The position numbers and the translations under genes are program-made. A stretch of 64,000 bases of DNA from Chitinophaga pinensis (GTDB lineage: Bacteria > Bacteroidota > Bacteroidia > UBA7662), in the NCBI GenBank assembly GCA_945874665.1, contig CAMCHJ010000003.1, positions 79,218-143,217 of the forward strand, given 5' to 3'. Below, piece by piece: positions 44,996 to 53,753 of the stretch; positions within the stretch are counted from its first letter, which is position 1, and each line of letters opens with the position of its first letter. The notes beneath the pieces were generated by a model. That model did no database searches. It was not told the origin of the DNA and saw only the letters and a list, made by a program, of their open reading frames with translations.

Positions 44996-45388
44996 CTAAA
45001 ACAAGCCCAGTTGCTGGGTTTTTACAGCTTCTTTTGCTTGTTGTGCTGGACTAGGTTTGGCTTTTCCTAAATGCAAATCCCCCCATTTGTTCAAGGTATC
45101 TAATACTGGCACTAGCGTCTTGCCATAGTCAGTAAGTTTATATTCTACCCTAGGTGGAATTTCGGGGTAAGATTTACGGGTAATAATACCATCTTTTACA
45201 AATTCCTTTAGCTGTTGGGTGAGCATCTTTTGTGTGATGCCATGTACTTCTTCCTTAATTTCACTGAAGCGTTTTGCTTTTGAGCGTAAGCTCCAAAGAA
45301 TTTGTATTTTCCACTTGCCGCCAATGATAACAAGCGTTGCGTCTATCCCTTGCACCGTGTAATTTTTTTCTAAGACTTGGTTAGCCAT
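44996..45388 (-). CDS. HxlR-family transcriptional regulator
   Basis: Winged-helix regulator of 130 residues with the HxlR pattern IGGKWKIQILWSL (about 22-34), FSEIKEEVHGITQKMLTQQLKEF (about 41-63, split here in two helices) and PRVEYKLTDYGKTLVPVL (about 79-96). HxlR proteins respond to aldehydes, redox or other stress signals; this one has no cysteine at the usual sensing position, so a redox role through cysteine is unlikely. Its target may be the gene next to it or its own promoter; no clear operator was identified. Confidence 0.92.
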   Translation of the reverse strand: MANQVLEKNYTVQGIDATLVIIGGKWKIQILWSLRSKAKRFSEIKEEVHGITQKMLTQQLKEFVKDGIITRKSYPEIPPRVEYKLTDYGKTLVPVLDTLNKWGDLHLGKAKPSPAQQAKEAVKTQQLGLF

Positions 45389-45500
45389 TCCGTTTCTTTA
45401 AAAGTTTCCAAAGTAAATTAAATATACTAAAGAGCCACGAAAGTAAGTCTATCTATCCGTTCCTGCAAATTCAATTTTGGAAAATGACTGATATCTAAAC

Positions 45501-45540
45501 AAAAAGCCGAGCAATCACAAATGTGAAAGCTCGGCTTGTA
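45501..45540 (-). terminator. Two-storey hairpin terminator after trxB
   Basis: Outer arms AAGCCGAGC (45504-45512) and GCTCGGCTT (45529-45537) enclose AA, then TCACA/TGTGA around a 2-base centre, giving a nearly continuous long stem. On the minus strand it is followed by T residues (the A run at 45500-45505), right for trxB ending at 45555. Confidence 0.85.
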
Positions 45541-45554
45541 CTAAAAATCTAGAT

Positions 45555-46493
45555 TTAAAGTCCGTGCTCACCCAACCAACGCTCTGCATCTAAGGCGGCC
45601 ATACAACCAGTTCCAGCTGCAGTAACCGCCTGCCGGTAGTGCTTGTCCTGGGCATCCCCAGAGGCGAAAACGCCAGCGACATTTGTTTTTGTGGTGCCAG
45701 GAATGGTTTTGATATAACCAGTTTCATCCATGTCTAAATAGGGATTAAAAATATCGGTATTGGGTTTATGACCAATGGCCACGAAAAACCCTTGGATATC
45801 AAGCGTTTTAAGCTCGCCAGTAAGGGTATTTTTTAAACGAACACCGCTTACGCCCTGCTCACCAAGGATTTCCTCAGTTTCATGGTTCCAAATCATTTCA
45901 ATGTTTTCGGTGCGGAAAACGCGCTCCTGCATGGCTTTCGATGCTCTAAGTTCATCGCGACGCACAATCATGTAAACCTTTTTGCAAAGCTTAGCGAGAT
46001 AAGTAGCCTCTTCAGCTGCGGTATCTCCCCCACCAACAATCGCAACGTCTTGACCCCTAAAGAAAAAACCATCACATACAGCACAAGCCGAAACGCCAAA
46101 TCCATTTAGTCGCTGTTCTGATGGTAATCCCAACCATTTAGCTGATGCACCCGTAGCTATGATGATCGAATCGGCTGTCATTTCTTTCTCCATATCAACC
46201 ACCACCTTGTGAGGATGCCCGCTGAAATCAACACTCGTTACCATGCCATAGCGGCAATCAGCCCCCATTCGAACAGCTTGCTTGCGAAAATCTTCCATCA
46301 TTGCTGGTCCCTGCGCCCCATCTGGGTATCCTGGGTAATTTTCAACTTCTGTAGTGATGGTAAGCTGGCCTCCAGGCTGCATTCCTTCGTATAAAACTGG
46401 GTTTAGTCCCGCCCTTGAGGCATAAATAGCTGCTGTATAGCCAGCTGGACCAGAGCCTATGATGAGGCACTTAACGTGTTCTGATGATGACAT
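45555..46493 (-). CDS. trxB: Thioredoxin reductase
   Basis: NADPH-dependent reductase of thioredoxin, 312 residues. FAD-binding GSGPAGYTAAIYASRAG (13-29), redox pair CAVC (C137-C140), NADPH-binding GGGDTAAEEATYLA (about 156-169) and a C-terminal FASGDAQDKHYRQAVTAAGTG FAD motif, all canonical. The ATG at 46493 gives the normal MSSSEHVKC N terminus; the frame is open 27 codons further but into the spacer and the DUF4249 gene end. TAACTTTA (one mismatch from -7) is 14 bases upstream, so it may have its own promoter besides read-through from the DUF4249 gene (32 bases upstream). Confidence 0.95.
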   Translation of the reverse strand: MSSSEHVKCLIIGSGPAGYTAAIYASRAGLNPVLYEGMQPGGQLTITTEVENYPGYPDGAQGPAMMEDFRKQAVRMGADCRYGMVTSVDFSGHPHKVVVDMEKEMTADSIIIATGASAKWLGLPSEQRLNGFGVSACAVCDGFFFRGQDVAIVGGGDTAAEEATYLAKLCKKVYMIVRRDELRASKAMQERVFRTENIEMIWNHETEEILGEQGVSGVRLKNTLTGELKTLDIQGFFVAIGHKPNTDIFNPYLDMDETGYIKTIPGTTKTNVAGVFASGDAQDKHYRQAVTAAGTGCMAALDAERWLGEHGL

Positions 46494-46525
46494 ATTTAAT
46501 TTTTTGCTAAAGTTACAAATTGCAT

Positions 46526-47446
46526 TCAAGGTTCCACGATGTAGGTGTAATGAAGACTGCTGTAGCCTCCCCATATACCTAGCCCTTTGCCCCTTTTTCC
46601 TCTGATATTTGTAGCTACAATGGTTGGGGTGGCAAAAGGGTTCCCGCTCCCTCCTCTGGCGCTGTTAATCGTAAGCCAAAAGGTATAATGTGCCTTGTCG
46701 ATGGCACTCCATTTTACATGAATCGTGTCGCCAAGTTCAAAATATCCAAATTCGTCAAAAGTGAGTGAGTCATTAAAAAGATAGGCTTCTTTGCCGCGGC
46801 GAAGCACAAAATCTACACTTTGACCATTTACTAAATCGTCACTGTAAATACTGTTGAAATCACTGCTCCACTGTGATTCGCTGTTACGCCGAGTGAACGC
46901 CCGTACATAGTTGCCCAAAACTGGCGGATCGGGGTACCTGAAGTTCAGATTCACTAATGCTTCATCGCGAAGCGTAGGCTGCACTTGGCCAGCTTCTCGA
47001 ATAACATCAGCACGACTGCGATGCCAAAGGCTGTCAAGCGGCAAGATAGCTGGTATGGTGGTTATGGCCTCTAAGTCGTAATCGGCATTTTGAATGCGCA
47101 AAGTATAGGTTTTACCAACCTGTCCTCTAATTTTTGTGCCTTTGTAATTGAAAAGCGTAAAATGTTGAAAATTGAATGCTGGCTCTAAAGTATCAATGAC
47201 GCCATCTGAACTCACTGTAACTAAGGCACCATTTACGAGTAAACTGGCTACCAATTGTAAGTTAATTGGGTCGAAATAGGGCGAATTTTTGGAAAGGCTT
47301 ATGTATGCCAACGAGTCGGGTTCGATTTGACCATGGACTACCAAATACTCCCTTGGCTCAGGCAGCTCAAGCTCTATGGTCTTTTCGCAAGATACTGCCA
47401 CCAGGACCAGCATGCCTGTAATTACGAAATTTAGTAGGTTCCTCAT
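46526..47446 (-). CDS. DUF4249 lipoprotein
   Basis: Predicted outer-membrane lipoprotein of 306 residues. Signal sequence with lipobox LVAVSC (Cys about 20), then the DUF4249 pattern: EYLVVHGQIEPDSLAYISLSKNSPY (about 34-58, split), a carboxypeptidase-like beta domain and a C-terminal SSLHYTYIVEP. Genes of this family usually follow a TonB-dependent receptor, as here (2-base gap), and are thought to form a surface receptor complex similar in logic to SusCD; substrate unknown. Confidence 0.86.
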   Translation of the reverse strand: MRNLLNFVITGMLVLVAVSCEKTIELELPEPREYLVVHGQIEPDSLAYISLSKNSPYFDPINLQLVASLLVNGALVTVSSDGVIDTLEPAFNFQHFTLFNYKGTKIRGQVGKTYTLRIQNADYDLEAITTIPAILPLDSLWHRSRADVIREAGQVQPTLRDEALVNLNFRYPDPPVLGNYVRAFTRRNSESQWSSDFNSIYSDDLVNGQSVDFVLRRGKEAYLFNDSLTFDEFGYFELGDTIHVKWSAIDKAHYTFWLTINSARGGSGNPFATPTIVATNIRGKRGKGLGIWGGYSSLHYTYIVEP

Positions 47447-47448
47447 TT

Positions 47449-49830
47449 CTAAAACTTAAAATTCCAACTTACGGATGGGATGATGGGAAACAAACTCACT
47501 TGTCGAGCTTCAACAGTAAGCGACTGTTGCTGCAAAGAGCCTTCATTGTTGAGATAAACAAAATAGGGATTCATGCGACTATATACGTTGTAGATGGCAA
47601 ATACCCATTCGCTCTTCACATGCTTTTTTTGCTTTCGTGGTGTATATACAGCAGCCACATCTAAACGGTGGTAATTGGCCAATCTAAAAGTGTTGCGATC
47701 ACCTATTTGGTTGATGATGGTGCCTTCTATGAAATAGCGCGATTCAGGAATAGTAAAAGCATTTCCTGTAGCAAAAACGAAGGTGCTCGAAAAAATCCAG
47801 CGCTCGTCGAATTTGTAGGAACCTACTATGGATAAATCGTGTCGGCGGTCGAATTTATAGGGAAACCTTCTGCCGTCCATAATATCGGGGAACTGTCGCC
47901 AAGCCCAAGCCCAAGTGTAACCAATCCAGCCAGTAAAGTCGCCCGTTCGCTTTTTGATGAAAAACTCAGAACCATAGGATTCTCCCCGTCCAAAAACAAA
48001 GTCGTTTTCGATGTTTGTATTTAAACCGTTTACAGCGCCATCTCTAAAGTCAATCTGATTTTGTAAATCTTTATAATAGACTTCAACCGATGTTTCGTAA
48101 GTATTGTCCTTAAAGTTTCTAAAGTATCCTAAAGAGTATTGCGTTCCAATCTGTGGTTTAACCTTGAGCGTGCTAGGTACCCATAAGTCGGTAGGCAACG
48201 CATTGCCGGAAGAGGAAGCCAAATGTATGTATTGTATGTTTCGGGTTGCCCCTAGCTTGATACTCGATTTGGTATTGATGCTAAAGCGCATGAGAAAGCG
48301 AGGTTCAAAACCACCGTAGTTAACCACCCGATCTCCATTTTCGAACTTTCTTTCTTCAACCTTTTCCAATAAATCGGCATTTGTGAAACGTTCATACAGG
48401 TAAGGCCCTACTTGCGTGTAATTGGAATAACGCATACCGGCATTGATCTGAATGCGATCGGTTACATCCCATTGATCTTGTACGTAAACAGCCATTTCAT
48501 GGGCATTGAGCCGGGTCACTCCTTCTGGTCTGAAAATATTGTTACCACTTTGGGCTTCCACCAAACTGGGACGGAATTCATGAAAGGTGTATTGCGCTCC
48601 CCATTTAACAAGGTGATTTACAGCAGGGAAATAGTCGAAATCTACCTTGGCAGTGGCATTCTTAACGCCTGAATTAAGTGAAAAACGGAATTGCGACTGC
48701 TCAACGGTGGTGCCAAAGTCAAAATCACTGTAAATGGCACTTACATTCATAAAAAGCTTGCTGTTAAAAAGGTGATTCCAGCGTACTGTTGCGGATGCAT
48801 TGCCCCAAGGAATCTCGAAACTGAGCCCAGTCTCCCGGTTTTTGAATAAGAATACATCCCTTCCAAAATAAGCACTGGCATAAATCCGGTCTTTATCACT
48901 AAAACGATAGTTGACTTTGGCATTGAGATCATAAAAATAATAGCGACTACCCTTGGCTACGGCGTCGCTGGGCACGAAAGGATCGGCTAAAACGTCTGCA
49001 TAGGTTCTTCTCCCCGAAAGAATAAAGGAACTTTTGTCTTTTACAATGGGACCTTCGGTGGTAAAACGTGAAGCAATTAGACCTACCCCACCTTCTGTTT
49101 TGTAAGTTTGGTTGTTGCCTTCGCGCATATTTATGTCTAGAACCGAAGAAATACGTCCCCCATACTCCGCTGGCATACCGCCTTTGATGAGGGTTGTGCT
49201 GTTGATAGCATCAGCATTGAAAACTGAAAAGAAACCAAAAAGGTGTGCTGCATTGTAAACAACGGCATCATCAAGCAAAATGAGGTTTTGATCGGGACCA
49301 CCACCACGGACATAAAAACCGGTATTTCCCTCACCAGCGGTTTGCACACCTGGCAAAAGTTGGATGGCTTTGAGAATATCGACTTCTCCTAATAATGCTG
49401 GTAGCGATTTAATCTGTTCAATGTTCAAATCAGTTCGTCCCATGCTAGCGTCGCGGGTATTTTGATCGGCACGTTCCGCTTCAATAACGATCTCTTGCTT
49501 GGTAATGGCCGCGCTTAGAAGCTCAAAGTTATACTTGATATTTTTACGAAGCTGCATTTCAACTAAGGCCGGTTGGAATCCCAAATAAGACACCTGAACT
49601 TGATAAGTGCCTTGCTCTAGGGTGATGGAGTAGAAGCCATATTCGTTTGTTACAGCACCCTTGTTAACACCTTTAACGAATACACTCGCAGCAATAAGCG
49701 ATTCCCCAGATTCGCTTCTAACAAATCCGCTGATTGTGAATTTCTGGGCTTGGGCATTGGATAGATAGCCTATAAAAAGAAAAAACGTGAGTAGTAAGTC
49801 ACGTTTTCTGGGTAAATATTTCAGAAACAT
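47449..49830 (-). CDS. TonB-dependent outer-membrane receptor with carboxypeptidase-like N-terminal domain
   Basis: Outer-membrane transporter of 793 residues. Signal peptide (about 1-29), CarboxypepD_reg-like domain (about 30-118: GFVRSESGESLIAASV...VKGVNKGAVTNEYGFYSITLEQG), plug domain (about 125-235: LPALLGEVDILKAIQLLPG, FYVRGGGPDQNLILLDDA), then a 22-strand-type beta barrel to the C-terminal ...SVSWNFKF. It is paired with DUF4249 downstream and coupled to the S8 protease upstream by a 1-base stop/start overlap (TAATG). The cargo is unknown; the linked protease suggests peptides or a processed protein ligand. Confidence 0.92.
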   Translation of the reverse strand: MFLKYLPRKRDLLLTFFLFIGYLSNAQAQKFTISGFVRSESGESLIAASVFVKGVNKGAVTNEYGFYSITLEQGTYQVQVSYLGFQPALVEMQLRKNIKYNFELLSAAITKQEIVIEAERADQNTRDASMGRTDLNIEQIKSLPALLGEVDILKAIQLLPGVQTAGEGNTGFYVRGGGPDQNLILLDDAVVYNAAHLFGFFSVFNADAINSTTLIKGGMPAEYGGRISSVLDINMREGNNQTYKTEGGVGLIASRFTTEGPIVKDKSSFILSGRRTYADVLADPFVPSDAVAKGSRYYFYDLNAKVNYRFSDKDRIYASAYFGRDVFLFKNRETGLSFEIPWGNASATVRWNHLFNSKLFMNVSAIYSDFDFGTTVEQSQFRFSLNSGVKNATAKVDFDYFPAVNHLVKWGAQYTFHEFRPSLVEAQSGNNIFRPEGVTRLNAHEMAVYVQDQWDVTDRIQINAGMRYSNYTQVGPYLYERFTNADLLEKVEERKFENGDRVVNYGGFEPRFLMRFSINTKSSIKLGATRNIQYIHLASSSGNALPTDLWVPSTLKVKPQIGTQYSLGYFRNFKDNTYETSVEVYYKDLQNQIDFRDGAVNGLNTNIENDFVFGRGESYGSEFFIKKRTGDFTGWIGYTWAWAWRQFPDIMDGRRFPYKFDRRHDLSIVGSYKFDERWIFSSTFVFATGNAFTIPESRYFIEGTIINQIGDRNTFRLANYHRLDVAAVYTPRKQKKHVKSEWVFAIYNVYSRMNPYFVYLNNEGSLQQQSLTVEARQVSLFPIIPSVSWNFKF

Positions 49831-51497
49831 TACTGTTTTACGACCTTGGCAATGTGGGTGTGATAAGCATTACTAAGTTCAAGAACATATACACCAGGCA
49901 AAAGGTTTTGTGGTGGTTCAAACCTAAAGGCATGTGGTCCCTGTGCCATAAAGCCTAACAGTTCGCTCGCCACAAGTCGGCCTTGAATATCACGCAAAAG
50001 CAGTGTTGTCTCGCCAGCAACAGCCAGGTCAATGGTAATGTGTAAATAGGTGGCAAATGGATTTGGATGTACGCGCATGTCGGCACGGCGATTTTTAAGC
50101 TCCTTATTGCTCAAAATGGTCAATGCGAATTGTAAATCTGGCAATCCGTGACCAATTTGATTGTTTGGAACCAAGTGATTGTTACCACTTCGCTCAAGAC
50201 CTTGATAGATATCCATATTGGTTTTGTTGGGAAAGGCTTGCCATAAACAAGCAGCTAAACCTGCCATTATTGGGCCTGAAAAGGAAGTGCCACTTACATA
50301 TGCTATCCCTTGTCCTGCTAATTGACAAGAAACTGCTGCTGAACCTTGCGCCATTACATTTGGCTTGATGCGACCATCGGAGGTTGGTCCTATGCTACTA
50401 AAACCTACACGAGTACCTTCAGCATTTACCGCGCCAATGCTGAGTACAGAATCACCATCAGCTGGTGCACCTATATAAGTCCAGCCGCCATTACCGTAAT
50501 TACCAGCACTAGCCACAACTAAAATGCCTTTTTTAGCTGCAAAATCCGATGCTTGTGTAATTCTCGCTGTATTGCCATCCATATTGGCATAGGTGTAGTT
50601 CATGGCCGGGTCATCGAAGGTGGTGTAGGATAGAGAGGTGTTAAACACATCTGCGCCAGCACTGTCAGCACGCTCCGCTGCTGCTACCCAATTGTCTTCT
50701 TCGATTTGATTTTCGCTACCCCCTACGTTGTTTTCGGTGCGATAGAGCATGTACTCCGCTTTCGGAGCAGTTCCAATTAACTCACCAGGAATAATTCCTG
50801 CCATGCAGCCCAAAACAGAGGTGCCATGACTGTCGTAAGCATAAACGCCCGATTGCAAATCCACAAAATCATAAGTATCTACAATGCGATTCTGTAAAAA
50901 CAGCGAATCGAAACAGGCCAAAACGTTTACATTGATAAATCCAGCATCAAATACCGCAATACGCATGCCCTGCCCCATATAGCCTAGGTTATGCAGCACA
51001 TCCCCGTTATGCAGTCTAATTTGATTGTATGAAGCTCCATAGTTGGCATTGGTCAAACGTTCAATGCGCGAGGAGGCCGAGGCTGACTGGTTATGAACCA
51101 AAAATTTATCATCAATCACCGGTGCTATCGGATTTGCAATGCGACCTGTTTTACGGCTTCCGCGTACAAAGGGCAAGGCTTGAATATTGGCAAGCACCTG
51201 GCTATCAGGAACCTGTATGCTAGCGCCATTCAACCACTTGGAGGTATGTCGAATGGTTGCGCCTTTGCTTGTTAAACTATCGAGGTAAACTTGATTTACA
51301 GGCAAGTCAGTGCTATCTAAGGCTATAGCCTGTTGCGTTCTTCGGGTAATCGAACGCTGCGATAAAAAGGCATTTGGTGCATTTAGGCTATAGGTAGAAT
51401 TGTTTTTGTCGGTAAACGCGATCCAATACCGATTGCCCGTTTGAGCACTTACGGCCTGCGAAAAAAGTAGAACAAATAACAAATATAAAATTCTCAT
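49830..51497 (-). CDS. Secreted subtilisin-like (S8) serine protease with T9SS sorting domain
   Basis: Exported protease of 555 residues. Signal peptide (1-~18), prodomain-like region with the Bacteroidota marker FLSQRSITRR (about 44-53), then catalytic residues D184 (VFDAG), H224 (DSHGTS) and S405 (GTSFSGP), all intact; oxyanion asparagine in ASAGNYG (about 332). Residues about 480-555 form a type A T9SS sorting domain (HPNPFATYLHI, LRDIQGRL, LLPGVYVLEL). The ATG at 51497 is preferred over a TTG two codons upstream. It follows mnmA by 18 bases and its stop overlaps the receptor start, so it belongs to the mnmA-protease-receptor-DUF4249 transcription unit. Confidence 0.92.
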   Translation of the reverse strand: MRILYLLFVLLFSQAVSAQTGNRYWIAFTDKNNSTYSLNAPNAFLSQRSITRRTQQAIALDSTDLPVNQVYLDSLTSKGATIRHTSKWLNGASIQVPDSQVLANIQALPFVRGSRKTGRIANPIAPVIDDKFLVHNQSASASSRIERLTNANYGASYNQIRLHNGDVLHNLGYMGQGMRIAVFDAGFINVNVLACFDSLFLQNRIVDTYDFVDLQSGVYAYDSHGTSVLGCMAGIIPGELIGTAPKAEYMLYRTENNVGGSENQIEEDNWVAAAERADSAGADVFNTSLSYTTFDDPAMNYTYANMDGNTARITQASDFAAKKGILVVASAGNYGNGGWTYIGAPADGDSVLSIGAVNAEGTRVGFSSIGPTSDGRIKPNVMAQGSAAVSCQLAGQGIAYVSGTSFSGPIMAGLAACLWQAFPNKTNMDIYQGLERSGNNHLVPNNQIGHGLPDLQFALTILSNKELKNRRADMRVHPNPFATYLHITIDLAVAGETTLLLRDIQGRLVASELLGFMAQGPHAFRFEPPQNLLPGVYVLELSNAYHTHIAKVVKQ

Positions 51498-51515
51498 AGT
51501 CAATATTTTAAATAC

Positions 51516-52619
51516 CTATACTTCAAATGATGATTCAATCCATCCGCCACCGACCACATCGTTTCCTTCATAAAAAACAGCGCTTTGTCCAGGTGCAATG
51601 GCCTTCACATGCTTGTGAAATTCTGCCACAATTCTGTCGCCTTCTTGCCGAATAAAGGCAGGGCTACCAGGGTCTTTATATCTTATTTTAGCAATCACAT
51701 CCAAGCCTTCAGGAGGCAATGCGCTGTACTTTTGGAGGTTTATTTTACCAACCCACATGCCGTTCCGGTCTAATTCATCTATTTCTCCTAATACAACCGT
51801 ATTGGTGTCGGGATGTATTTCGGTGACGAACATCGGTTTTCCGAGGGCAATATCGAGCCCTTTGCGTTGCCCAACCGTGTAAAAAGGATAGCCTTTGTGC
51901 TCACCAAGCACATTACCCGCCTTATCTGTGAAAAAACCGCCAGCCACTTGTGCCTCCAAGCCAGGCACTCTTCTTTTCAAAAAACCACGATAGTCATTGT
52001 CTGGCACAAAACAAATCTCATAACTTTCGCTCTTCTTGGCTAATGCTTCGTAGCCCATGTCTATCGCCATTTGTTTGATATCAGCCTTTTTAAAGCCGCC
52101 CATGGGGAAAATTGTGCGTTTCAAACTTTCTTGAGAGAGTCCCCAAAGCACATACGATTGATCTTTATTACCGTCTAAACCAGGCGATATGATAAAGCGG
52201 CCGTTTTCTTCACGCACTTGTGCATAATGCCCCGTAGCAATAAAATCACAATTAAGCATGTCGGCGCGGCGCAATAAAGCATCCCATTTAATGTGCGTAT
52301 TGCATAAAACACAAGGATTTGGTGTTCTACCTGCCAGGTACTCGCCTACAAAATTATCGATCACATAATCCCCAAACTCGTTTCGAATATCGAGAATCAT
52401 GTGTGCAAAACCTTTATTTACAGCTATTTCTCGGGCATCGTTAATGGAATCAAGACTGCAACAGCCTGTTTCTTTTTTACTGCCGCCTGCGCTGGCATAA
52501 TCCCAAGTCTTCATGGTTATACCCACCACATCATACCCCTCCTCATGCAACATGATAGCAGCTACTGTGCTGTCAATGCCGCCACTCATGGCCACTAAAA
52601 CTCTTCCTTTTGTACTCAT
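51516..52619 (-). CDS. mnmA: tRNA-specific 2-thiouridylase
   Basis: Thiolates U34 of tRNA-Lys, -Glu and -Gln. The 367-residue protein has the PP-loop SGGIDST (about 12-18), catalytic cysteines in TPNPCVLCN (about 103-111) and SESYEICFVPD (about 203-213), and a C-terminal beta-barrel domain. ATG at 52619 is supported by a TATTTTTG element whose end lies 14 bases upstream; the longer open reading start at 52646 would begin before that promoter. First gene of a five-gene minus-strand series ending at the terminator near 45520. Confidence 0.95.
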   Translation of the reverse strand: MSTKGRVLVAMSGGIDSTVAAIMLHEEGYDVVGITMKTWDYASAGGSKKETGCCSLDSINDAREIAVNKGFAHMILDIRNEFGDYVIDNFVGEYLAGRTPNPCVLCNTHIKWDALLRRADMLNCDFIATGHYAQVREENGRFIISPGLDGNKDQSYVLWGLSQESLKRTIFPMGGFKKADIKQMAIDMGYEALAKKSESYEICFVPDNDYRGFLKRRVPGLEAQVAGGFFTDKAGNVLGEHKGYPFYTVGQRKGLDIALGKPMFVTEIHPDTNTVVLGEIDELDRNGMWVGKINLQKYSALPPEGLDVIAKIRYKDPGSPAFIRQEGDRIVAEFHKHVKAIAPGQSAVFYEGNDVVGGGWIESSFEV

Positions 52620-52633
52620 AATTTTAAGATGTG

Positions 52634-52641
52634 CAAAAATA
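52634..52641 (-). promoter_or_regulatory. -7 element TATTTTTG for mnmA
   Basis: Exact TAnnTTTG match on the minus strand, 14 bases before the ATG at 52619. It fixes the start of mnmA downstream of the alternative at 52646 and probably drives the mnmA-protease-receptor operon. Confidence 0.55.
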
Positions 52642-52717
52642 GCCAAAAAAGGCTGCCAACATTACTACTTGTTTTAACCTTATTTCACCAATTTTGTTAA
52701 TCTAACAGCCAAACATC

Positions 52718-52990
52718 TTGAGTAAAAGTTCCCCAGCCTATCTTAAAAAACTTGAACAGCTATTCAAGGAAGCCGGCTTTGTGTTGCGTTACGAAAAAGG
52801 GAGCTTCAAAGCTGGTCATTGCCTTTTACTAACACAACAAATGATTGTCGTGAATAAATTTTATACCGTAGATACCAAAATCACGGCCTTAAGTGATATA
52901 GCGCACAGTTTGCATTGGGAGGATGATCAGTTGAGCGCTGAATCCAAAAAAGTGTTATATGAAATCCGACAAACTGCCCTGAAGCTGTGA
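52718..52990 (+). CDS. Small uncharacterised protein, TTG start
   Basis: Product of 90 residues, basic N terminus (SKSSPAYLKKLEQLFKEAGF), a KGSF-x-GHCLL segment, VVNKFYTVDTKI and a C-terminal helix. No named domain is recognised; it is cytoplasmic and without cysteine pairs. The only possible start is TTG at 52718; codon usage and the GTGA overlap with the next gene (52987) support that it is real. It is the first of three tightly packed genes with a PhnP-like hydrolase and an NFACT protein. Function unknown. Confidence 0.72.
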   Translation: MSKSSPAYLKKLEQLFKEAGFVLRYEKGSFKAGHCLLLTQQMIVVNKFYTVDTKITALSDIAHSLHWEDDQLSAESKKVLYEIRQTALKL

Positions 52991-53751
52991 AAGTAACGAT
53001 TTTAGGTAGCGGAACTTCTCAAGGCGTACCCTTAATTACTTGCAGTTGCAAGGTGTGCAGCAGTGCTGACCCACGTGATAATCGCTTGCGCTGTTCGGTT
53101 TTGATTGAGCATCTCGGACAAAATATTGTGATTGACACAGGACCCGATTTCCGTCAGCAAATGCTGCGTGCCAAAGTAAAAAAATTGGATGCTGTGGTTT
53201 ATACCCATTCGCACAAAGACCACATTGCAGGCATGGATGACGTTCGTGCCTTCAACTATTCTCAGAAACGTGATATGGACATTTACGCAAGTCCGGAGGT
53301 AGAAGAAGCACTCAAGCGTGAGTTTTTTTACGTGTTCATGACAGAAAAATACCCTGGCGTACCTAGCGTCAAACTACATGCCATCGAAAACAAGGCATTT
53401 CAAATTGAGGATGTGCCGCTGCTTCCAATCGCTGTTTGGCATCACAAAATGCCTGTTTATGGCTTTAGGATCGGCAATTTTGCCTACATCACGGATGCCA
53501 ATCGCATTCCCGCGGAAGAAATGCACAAGCTCGAACACTTGGATGTTTTGATATTGAATGCCTTGCGCAAGGAAACCCACATATCACACTTTAATTTAGA
53601 AGAAGCGTTGGCAATCATCCATAAAATTAAACCTAAAAAGGCCTATTTAACGCATATTAGCCATCAATTGGGCTTGCATGCTGAGGAAGAGACGTTGCTA
53701 CCAAAAAATGTCTTTTTGGCGTATGATGGCTTGGAATTGCAGCTGCCGTAG
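52987..53751 (+). CDS. Metallo-beta-lactamase-fold hydrolase, PhnP-like
   Basis: Hydrolase of 254 residues starting with GTG inside the stop of the small upstream gene. The zinc motif HSHKDH (74-79) and the N-terminal extra zinc cysteines C19, C21 and C24 (TCSCKVC) are those of PhnP-type cyclic phosphodiesterases; later histidines are in VWHHKMPVYG (about 155-158) and LTHISHQLGLH (about 222-232). No phosphonate genes lie nearby, so the substrate is probably another phosphodiester (nucleotide or RNA). It ends 2 bases before the NFACT gene. Confidence 0.85.
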   Translation: MKVTILGSGTSQGVPLITCSCKVCSSADPRDNRLRCSVLIEHLGQNIVIDTGPDFRQQMLRAKVKKLDAVVYTHSHKDHIAGMDDVRAFNYSQKRDMDIYASPEVEEALKREFFYVFMTEKYPGVPSVKLHAIENKAFQIEDVPLLPIAVWHHKMPVYGFRIGNFAYITDANRIPAEEMHKLEHLDVLILNALRKETHISHFNLEEALAIIHKIKPKKAYLTHISHQLGLHAEEETLLPKNVFLAYDGLELQLP

Positions 53752-53753
53752 CC

